From assembly GCA_013146195.2 (NCBI GenBank), contig CM028377.1, positions 9,648,239-9,712,238 of the forward strand: DNA of 64,000 nt, in the 5' to 3' direction. Positions within the stretch are counted from its first letter, which is position 1. Every line of letters starts with the position of its first letter. Position numbers and translations under genes: made by a program. Under the pieces are notes generated by a model that saw only the letters and a list, made by a program, of their open reading frames with translations, made no database searches and was not told the DNA's origin. This document shows positions 57,201-64,000 of this stretch, piece after piece. Source of the stretch: Codonopsis lanceolata (taxonomy: Eukaryota; Streptophyta; Magnoliopsida; Asterales; Campanulaceae).

Positions 57201-57896
57201 CATCAATACACCGTACAAAGCCACATCACAAACAAAAACACACACCAAATAAATAGTATCACTACCTTTGAAAGATGAGCCTTGACTTGAGTAGGTGCAG
57301 GCTTCGAACTGCTGTCAGCAACCCGCCTTTCGTTAAAGGATGTGCTCTTTCTTCCGAGGGTAACATGCTGTTTTGGGTGTGAAGCTGAAGCTAAGGATCC
57401 GCTTGAAGCAGCAGGAGTTTTCTGACCATTTTTACCATCTATGGTCTTTTGTACACGTGTTCCTGCAACTGCGTGGCTTAAAGACTTTCCATTTTTAACC
57501 TTGTCCACACCTTTCTGAGGTTTGGACTTTTTGGATTCACCTGTACCGCTCACTCCAGGTACCTATAATTAAGATGGGCAGATACTGGTTACCATTGAGA
57601 CAACCAAAATCCTGCTGGTGAAAAAAAAAAAAAAGACGTTCAACGTATGTTACCTTAGAAACACTAGTTCCATTGCTTACTGTGACATCTTCTGCAGATG
57701 AGTCAACAGATCCATTCTCATTCAACTGCATAACGCCATCAAAGTTCCCATTCACTCCGTCGATTTGCAAATTACCATTTGCAACGTCATCCAAACAGAT
57801 ACCTTCCTCGTCATAAGAGGCAAGTTGTTCGTGAACTCCATTCTCATGGGCCGTCCCATTCCCAGAAACAGCAATGAAGCTGTCAGCATCCATCAT
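45219..57896 (-). CDS. WDL5: WAVE-DAMPENED2-like (TPX2-domain) microtubule-associated protein
   Basis: Plant WVD2-like proteins bind and stabilise cortical microtubules and affect cell elongation. Eight coding exons, with GT-AG borders I could place: 57896-57654, 57562-57266, 57111-57050, 56832-56761, 56643-56544, 56441-56370, 56063-55953 and 45689-45219 (stop TGA). They add up to 1428 bases, 475 residues from the first ATG (MMDADSFI; the second Met is equally possible). The N-terminus is acidic and Asn-rich. The middle is Ser/Lys-rich with KSDSPSSTANLVQIKDP and KLKPLK. The TPX2 domain runs from LPTYNFSFKCYERAEKRKEF, EEKIHAKEVEK and EIKMLRKSLTFKATPMPSFY to PPPPKTELKKIPTTRAKSPK. After it come FRLGRLSLDEK and RKSLPKLPSEK, then an acidic Thr/Glu tail. 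All frames join without stops. Best fit is WDL5; other WDL members are possible. Confidence 0.92.
47723..48278. mobile_element. hAT-type element in WDL intron, copy 1
   Basis: Ends CATAGTTATTAAAGGCGAGA and TCACCTTTAATAGCTATG are inverted. The interior is rich in GCCTC/GAGGC words. Flanks CAAAACTT and CAACAGTT agree at six of eight bases, a worn hAT-length duplication. 556 bases, no ORF of a transposase. Confidence 0.7.
49998..50050 (+). repeat. GAGGTG minisatellite
   Basis: Six-base units GGTGGA and GGTAGA repeated about eight or nine times inside the WDL intron, decaying to AGGTAAAGGTAG on the right. Confidence 0.85.
51168..52123. mobile_element. hAT-type element in WDL intron, copy 2
   Basis: Starts CATTGTTCGTCAAAGGTG and ends CGCCTTTGACAACTATG, inverted repeats. 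An exact GTCCCAAG duplication flanks it (51160-51167 and 52124-52131). GAGGCGGGCGAGAGG and CGCCTCTCGCCTC words lie near the ends. The part ATAACTTAACAAATCTCAA is shared with copy 3, so the two belong to one family. 956 bases, AT-rich centre, no transposase. Confidence 0.88.
52590..54100 (-). pseudogene. LINE reverse transcriptase remnant in WDL intron
   Basis: Minus strand, heavily broken. In order from 54100: FVGGHQLIDA and FEKAYDLVSW (RT motifs A/B region, near 53780-53690), GDPLSPF (near 53500), PLGGNPR and VSKHLDGWK with YFPRGQAYLDRVV (53180-53050), then RISYGPSRVMRKDHLVAKEEGRLGIGNLLL (given here as separate short blocks RISYGPSRV, AKEEGRLGIGNLLLKN), and PWKSFINAV. These are L1-type blocks in the right order with many frame changes. 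No A-tail was placed. Confidence 0.7.
54456..54577 (-). mobile_element. Possible SINE
   Basis: On the minus strand a B-box-like GGTTCCAATCC is preceded by GGCACTCAGGTAAAGACC and followed about 40 bases later by TATAAAAAAAAAA. This is the layout of a tRNA-derived SINE 3' part. The A box is unclear and no target duplication was confirmed. Confidence 0.4.
54764..55299. mobile_element. hAT-type element in WDL intron, copy 3
   Basis: Starts CATAGTTGAAAAAAGCGG and ends CTTTTTAAACTATG. An exact duplication CTTCATAG flanks it (54756-54763 and 55300-55307). It shares interior sequence with copy 2 and has an (AT)n run at 54869-54890. 536 bases, no transposase. Confidence 0.88.
56134..56322 (-). mobile_element. 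Au-like SINE in WDL intron 6
   Basis: Minus strand: an A-box-like CCTTGGCACAATTGTAAGG, CATTGTGCCTGGAAGTCATG, a B-box-like GTGCTTGAAC, and GTAAGACTGCGTACATTAGA, wording known from the plant Au SINE family. It ends CAATGGGCCCTTCC plus a short T-run. AGTGAACTTCA flanks both sides (56123-56133 and 56323-56333). It lies between coding exons 6 and 7 and does not touch the splice sites. Confidence 0.85.
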
Positions 57897-57897
57897 A

Positions 57898-59000
57898 ACT
57901 GTACAATACAAAGTCAGAGAGAGATTACAATCATGAATAGTGAAACAAAGTGTTCTAGAAAACGGTTTCCAACAAAAGACAAGTCCATTTCGATTCTTCT
58001 CTTTAATTCCATAACTTAAAGAGTATAAACATTAAATACAGGTCCTCCAATACATAATTCCAAGACTAATCAAAATATACAACTTTGTAACAAAAAGTGA
58101 TATGCCTTGGGAAGAAAAATAATTTTTCAAACAAGCCATTCAAAATGCAAATGGCATAGAAATCGATATTTTGAAGTAAGGACAACAGACTCAATTCTTC
58201 ACTGTGAAAACAATTCGAAAAACAAATGCCCCCCACTTCTCATCAAAAAGAAATCATTTTCAAGAACTTATTGAGAACAGCAAGTATCAAAATCAGAGAA
58301 ACACTAGTTTTCAAATCTCACCAAATTTCTCAATTATTCAAACAAGTAAATGATGAAAGACTCTTGACGTAACACCAACTAATCACAACAGAATGAACAA
58401 TCAGTACACAAAATCTAAAACACACAGAAAGACAAAAGAAAAGGAATGAACAAAAAAATACACTAAAAAGGCCATAAACGTACCCAACAACTAGATCTTC
58501 AGAATCATGAACAGATCCACTGTTCTAATCTAAAGATTCAACCCAAATCAAAAAGATTCTCCCCAATCACAAAACAAAAACCCCAGAACAAGAATTTGCA
58601 TAAAAACACACACCCACTACTTGCAACATATACATTATACCTGAGATAAATTTGGCTCACCTTGAGCAGCACACAAGGATCAAACAACCATTATCAAGAA
58701 CAGATAAAGATTTGTGAATGGGTTTTTATTATAAATGAATCGAAAAAACCCAAATGCAATGATCTTTTCTGGAATGGAAAGATGAAATCAGAGAGTAAAA
58801 TAAAGAAGGGTTTATAACTGCAAAAATGAGTTGGGTTTTGTGGAGTGGGTTTTGTTTGAAATTTTGGGGGTTTTGTTTTTGAAATGAGAAGAGGGTGTCT
58901 CAAAGGTGGAGTAGGGTGCCAGCGCCTTTCAAATCCATTCCAGGTCACACACACTTCGCCATTGGGAAGGAGAGCGTATTGAGTAGAGTGTAGACTGTAG
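57898..59000 (-). promoter_or_regulatory. 5' UTR with intron(s) and promoter side of the WDL gene
   Basis: TTGTACAG lies directly before TTATGATGG (57898), a likely 5' UTR splice acceptor. Possible donors on the minus strand are GTACGT near 58492 and CTCAAG/GTGAGC near 58663. Transcription probably starts around 58900-59000. No clear TATA box was found. The reading frames here are not thought to be coding. Confidence 0.5.
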
Positions 59001-59302
59001 AGTGGTGTTTTCGTAAATACTCAGACAAAAATAAGTTTTTTTCTCATTTTAGAACATCTTAAAATAATTATTCTTTTTATAATTTAAAATAATTTAAGTA
59101 AATTACCCTTGATACTTTTATTAATTATTATTATTAGAAGATAAATAAGAGGGGTCCATTGATTTAACATTTTTGAAAAATTACTATGAGAGTATTAAGA
59201 AAAATTATATAAAATCAATTTACTTTATTAAAACTACGTATAAATTCAATAGAAGATACTTTTTTTCGGGATTAAGTAAGAATAAATAACAAGATAAAAA
59301 CT

Positions 59303-59444
59303 TTGGTAAGTCGATTTTACAGATCTTTTTAGTAAGACGGACTTTTTTACCCGATTCATCGTGTGCTGGTGGGTTAAACTATAAGAGAGTGTGGATTCGT
59401 TTTACGAATTAAAATTCGTAAAACGGTCTTATAGAGACCTACCC
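59303..59444. repeat. Small inverted-repeat element, GTAAGACGG family, copy 3
   Basis: GGTAAGTCGATTTTAC, AGTAAGACGGACTTTTTTAC, CCGATTCATCGTGTGCTGG and ATTCGTAAAACGGTCTTAT follow one another as in the copy at 30147-30281. Confidence 0.5.
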
Positions 59445-59536
59445 AAAAAAACAATTATCCAAATTATTTGTCCAAAATTCTCTAAATGACAAGTATGTTA
59501 TTGACAAAGAGTGACATCACTAAATTTTTAGTTTTA

Positions 59537-59794
59537 GGTTTCGTCTGGTGCAGCGTTTTTAAAACGTAATTTTTTCTTGTAAACATGTTTGAAAAACTAT
59601 TTCAAAACTCTATTTTTATAAACAAAATAGTTATAAACGCAACGCATTTTTAAAACACTCCAAATTGGAGTGTTTTAAAACGCTGCATATTTTTAAAATG
59701 TTGCGTTTTAAAACGCTGTATTAAAACATTTTTAAAAAGAAAATGTTGTGTTTTTCATCAACGTTTTGATCAAAACACTCCACCAAACAAGCGC
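59537..59794. mobile_element. Tourist-like (PIF/Harbinger) MITE with central palindrome
   Basis: TTA flanks both ends (59534-59536 and 59795-59797). Left end GGTTTCGTCTGGTGCAGCG pairs imperfectly with the right end GCGCTTGTTTGGTGGAGTG (complement). Inside, 59648-59680 is a palindrome with 16-base arms around one base at 59664. 258 bases. Confidence 0.65.
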
Positions 59795-59809
59795 TTAATC
59801 TAAGTAACA

Positions 59810-60657
59810 ATTAATTATTGGGTAAAGGGTGAGATTAATGTGGCACATAGTCTAATTTTTTGTGAACAAACATGCACTAATCAATTAAAGAGTGGTATTA
59901 AAGAATAGATAATTAATTTTACTATAAACATTAGTAAGATATTGTGTATTTTACAAACACTAGACTCGTATGTTAAAGTGATAGTTAAATAAAAGGTAAA
60001 ACGATAAAAGTAAATTATATTAAGAAAATACTACTCCTACTTTAGTTCTAAAATAAATGTCATTTTAGAAAAAAGTTTTGATGTCCTATAATAAGTGTCT
60101 TTAGAGGATTCCAAAAAATATATTTTCATATTTTGTCAAAACTAGTCTTATTATGTTTTCTCAAATTAAATGATGTTAAAATGGGTTGGTAAAAGAAAAG
60201 AGAAAAATATTAGTATAACTTAATTAGAAAAGTTGAATTTACATAAAGGTAGATCAGTTTTTTTTATTTTTTTACAAGTTTATTTAATTTGTATGCAAAC
60301 TACTGAAACTATATTATTTTGGTACGGATGTAGTATTAAAAAGTAGACATTTTTTAAAAAGCCTAAAAATGAATGATTGACTTTTTTTTAATAAATGGAA
60401 AGAGTATTAGTTAAATTAATTTAATGACCCAAAAAAGGAAATATGGTGAGGGGAAATTAATGAGGCTAGTAAGTAGTGAAGCAACCGCATTCGATCGGTT
60501 AGTCAAAAAAAGGACAATGGCTTATAAATATGAACTTTCGGTTAAAAAGCTTCCCATTTTATAACCAAATCTCTTTTATTAGTCTAGTGTACTTGCTACC
60601 TTAAATCATTCACTTATATATATATATATATATATAAGATTATTTTCTTTTTCCTCC
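59810..60657. other. AT-rich intergenic DNA
   Basis: No gene seen. An (AT)n microsatellite lies at about 60616-60636, just left of the PIF/Harbinger-like element. Confidence 0.5.
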
Positions 60658-60660
60658 TAA

Positions 60661-62089
60661 GAGCATGAACAACAGAGCTCCCCACTTGGGGAGCTTAAGC
60701 TCTATTTTTTTTTTTATTACAGAAATGTCATTAAACTCTCCAACAAAAAAACTCTGCCAACAATGCACAGACTCTAACATTTTTACATATCCTACCATCT
60801 TTATCTTCATTAATTTAATATTTTTATATCTTACATATATCAACCAATAATTTTGTTTATACAATTTTATTACATATTTCTTACATTAATATATTAAATA
60901 ATAAAAATATTTTCAAAATTAGTAATAAATAAATTATTATTAATAAATTATTTAATAATTATGTTTATAATTTTAAAAATAGTAAAACAAGTACAATAAT
61001 TAAGTTAATAATTTTTTCCCAAATAAGTACAATAATTAGAATAGTAAATACAAATACAACAAATTGACATTAATTAACTACATAATATGATTGTCGAAGA
61101 TGAACGAGATACTAGTTATTGTACTTATTGAAGATTTTTAATGTCAACTTTGTGTACTAAAGGCTAATTTTCGAAATAAAAAATATTATGATAGGATGAT
61201 GCTTGGTTTTGTGAAGTTGGTTGGGAAATTTGACGAGCAGAGTATTGATTTGGTGTAGATGAACGTGAATTATCTTCTTTTTCATCTTTTTTTTTACAAG
61301 ATGAATTACGTGAAGTCATTGATTAAGTTCTAAATCGGTAAAAATAGCAATACTATAATAATGACATTAATTGACTACTAAATAATAATAATACTAATAA
61401 TAATAATAACAACAACAATATTATTTAAATAAGAACAATGAACAATATCAATGGAAATAGTAATTACAGTAATATTAATATCCATTAGCAACATTAATAA
61501 TAAAAATTTATCTTGCCTAGTAAATAATTATAAATTACTTAACAAGTAAATAAATATTAATATCTAAATATTTAATAGCAATATTAAATATTGATTAAAA
61601 ATCAAATTTAAAGAGATGGAAGAGAGAAAAATGGCTAGAAACTTGAAAAATTCGTAGAAATATTTTCTAATATACAAATGAAACAAACCAAGTCTTTATT
61701 TATAGGTAAAAATTTGTACTTTAATTCAGGAAAAAATAAGAAAAAAAACTTTTTTTAAGCTGAAAATTGGTCATGAAAAGTTGGGGTGGAAAAGTAATTC
61801 GGTTCAATAGATTTTGGACAAGTGGAAAGGAGGTCATGAAGAGGCTTCAGAATTGGCAGAGGCGGCTGACAGTGTTTGTCGGAAGCTTTACCCAAAACGT
61901 TGTGTTTTGATGTATTTTTGGACAAAGCTACGTCGTTTTGGCTTTAAAAAAAATTGTTAGGCATGAGAGCTTAAAGAGCTCCCGAATTCCCTTTTTGCTT
62001 AAATAAGCAACCTTAAGCTCCTTTGTTGTTTGACATAATCTGTGAGAATTCCTTAAGCATTGAGTTTGGCTCCCTCGTTGTTTGTGGTC
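60661..62089. mobile_element. Non-autonomous PIF/Harbinger-like element
   Basis: Left end GAGCATGAACAACAGAGCTC and the complement of the right end GACCACAAACAACGAGGGAG match at about 14 of 20 bases. TAA flanks both sides (60658-60660 and 62090-62092). Near both ends are GAGCTTAAG/CTTAAGCTC words. Only a 51-residue frame is present inside, and no DDE transposase. Confidence 0.65.
61164..61319 (-). other. Short ORF inside the PIF/Harbinger-like element
   Basis: MTSRNSSCKKKDEKEDNSRS followed by a Gln/Ser/Asn-rich part, 51 residues, stop at 61164. It may be a leftover of the second (Myb/SANT-like) gene of such elements or chance. I do not recognise a domain. Confidence 0.25.
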
Positions 62090-62092
62090 TAA

Positions 62093-63850
62093 GGGGGTAT
62101 GACCTTAAATCATTTTTTTGGTTGGAAAAAAGAGACAACAATGCAGTGATTTATTGATGATATCGAAACCTCCTACTAATAAGTGCATTAGTCTCTAGTA
62201 ATACAGTGTAAGAATTTACAGATTATCAAACCCACAAGACTGGAACAAAATCAAAATTAGGTTATTCTATCTTTTGATCTAAAGAACGATTGTTTTGAGA
62301 TTGATTTTAACTCATTTAACTAAACTAATGAAAACCAGTAAATAGCAGTTTAGAGATATCAAGGAGAGGAAAAACGCTAGAGATAGCTTCACCAATTCAA
62401 TTCTATGCAACAATTTCAATAACTTCGGGTTTCGATTGATCATCAATGTGTGACAACGAGATTTCCTAAATTAATCGATATTATCTGGTCAAGCAATATC
62501 AATTCTATTATTTTCTAGTAATTTACACTCGGTCCATGTAAATTTAGGTAGAAAACAATGCATTAAGATTTATGAGATCCGCTTAGCTTTAATATTGTGG
62601 TCTATGGCTAATTGCATGTAACAATCATCTAGCTCTAGCATGAATTTAAGTCCATGGTATAAGCTCCTATGTCATACACGTGAAATATCTGCTCAATCTC
62701 AATCACATGAAATAAATCAATTGAAATGTAGCTAATCTTTCAAAGTATTAAGAACAAGAAGATACACTTGCACAACTGAAATCAAATCTCAACCGTTCGT
62801 TGCATCAATTGTCACATGTTCATGAATTGGCTACGCTTACCCTAGCATGATGCATTTAGTTCATAACAAAGCAAACCAAAAACATCAATGAGTTGAAAAG
62901 ATATAACATATTAAACATAAGAGGAGAAGATGAAGAAATCAAACTGAGCAATTGAACCAATACTTGAATTTCTTGATAACTTGTTGAAACTCGTCCTTCC
63001 TCTGTTTATCTCCATAGAATACACCTTATACTGCTTACCTTAATCCTCACCAAAAGGGTTTCTTAAACACCAAACTTACTAGGTAAGATAGAATATGGAA
63101 ATTACAAAACTAGGTTGCTGAACCGACATAGAATGTGCACTCCTTCAAAGACTCAACGTGTGCAAGTCAAAATGGGCTTGATATTGTATTCAATTTCTAG
63201 GCGAACAATTACACCTACCCTCAAACTTAGGTTTTTACTCGTCCTGAAGGAAAACAAGAAAATAAATAAATACAAAAGCAATAAAGGAAATCAAAAACAT
63301 TTTTTTTTCTTGAGTCAAAGCTATAACATAGAACCACATAAAGCATTAGAGTACGCTCAACACAATCAATGCATTAACAAAGTATGATATCTAATCTAAA
63401 CCATCACTCAATCATGCCAACATTCCTTCAAATATGTGTGTGTGTGTGTGTGTGAAAACCATTTATTAACTATTTTAGAATTTGAACTTTTATCAGGCTA
63501 AATACAACATTAATTCCCTAAATATAATAATAAAAACCCCTTTGCATTAATACATCAACCAATACACCACAAAAACATCCAACATACCACCACCACCCAG
63601 CTAACAACATGAAGCAAGACCATGCTAGGATTCTCAGGTTTATTAAGCTTGTAATGTAAGGCCAAGATGAGGGCTAAGCATAAATGGGATGAGATATCGC
63701 AAAGTGAGAGAGTAAGAATACACTCATTTCCCATACAAATTCTTCACATTTCTTCAACAACCTCCAAACTTAAACTGTTGAGTTGAAAAACATATTACTC
63801 ACCATCACATGAAATTTGCATTCCAAATGATTTCCTTTTTGATACTTTTG
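62093..63850. other. Non-coding, probably retroelement-derived DNA
   Basis: No ORF I can support. CTCAAACTTAGG..TTTTACTCGTCC near 63219-63243 resembles non-coding parts of plant Gypsy elements. A (TG)n run is at 63436-63454. Borders of any element could not be placed. Confidence 0.35.
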
Positions 63851-63879
63851 AAGGGTGTGAGTGCCCCGGTTTTTTGCAT

Positions 63880-63970
63880 TTCAACCTCCCTTGTTTACAG
63901 GAAAACAAAATTCAAGAAACTCAATGTTTTTTTCATTTCATATTCTCTTGTTTAAGGGAAAACGAAATTA
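63880..63970 (-). repeat. Leader repeat motif, right-edge copy
   Basis: CCTCCCTTGTTTACAGGAAAAC and, 50 bases on, ATTCTCTTGTTTAAGGGAAAAC repeat the paired submotif of the array at 882-1400 in the same orientation. It is probably the leader of a second element of the same Tat/Ogre-type family that continues past the window. Confidence 0.6.
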
Positions 63971-64000
63971 AAAAGAAAAAAAAACTGTGTAAAGAGCGCG

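Overview
The window looks like nuclear DNA of a eudicot plant, possibly Caryophyllales (inference from Retand-type elements and a small inverted-repeat family built on GTAAGACGG). It is AT-rich. Most of it is transposable elements, many nested and broken, around one convincing host gene. I see no CRISPR array, rRNA, tRNA or bacterial gene organisation.

Region by region. (1) 1-2591: 5' end of a minus-strand Tat/Ogre-type Gypsy element (leader with tandem repeats, PBS, LTR) running off the left edge. (2) 2657-3909: a Copia-type LTR, provisional. (3) 3928-22036: a Mutator-like foldback element with a 10-bp target duplication, split by a Retand-like Gypsy element (4242-20899). That element carries a LINE (7247-9960) inside gag, a hAT-type element (14856-15960) inside integrase, a broken pol, and an antisense reading frame before its 3' LTR. 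Its two LTRs are inverted relative to each other. (4) 23057-29420: a second Mutator-like element holding a complete-length but decayed Copia element (23973-28771, TSD GTGGA). (5) 29593-30290: a fragment of an endogenous plant pararetrovirus reverse transcriptase plus two small inverted-repeat elements. (6) 30673-39282: a second Retand-like element with near-identical LTRs, perfect TSD CATAC, gag-protease-RT deleted, and a large antisense ORF. (7) 39425-44480: hAT remnant and a cluster of five related AT-rich repeats. (8) 45219-59000: a WAVE-DAMPENED2-like (TPX2-domain) microtubule-associated protein gene on the minus strand, eight coding exons, with a last intron of about 10.3 kb loaded with hAT-type elements and a LINE remnant, and an Au-like SINE in intron 6. 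(9) 59000-64000: small inverted-repeat elements, a PIF/Harbinger-like element (60661-62089), and at the right edge the same leader repeat motif that is seen at the left edge.

How it fits together: the host gene should act on cortical microtubules and has no functional link to its neighbours. The transposon genes are mostly pseudogenes. The best candidate for under-described biology is the antisense gene shared by the two Retand-like elements. It has matching sequence blocks, a Cys motif before a shared intron, and a TATA box of its own on the minus strand about 500-580 bases upstream. In the second element this gene stays largely open although gag, protease and RT have gone.
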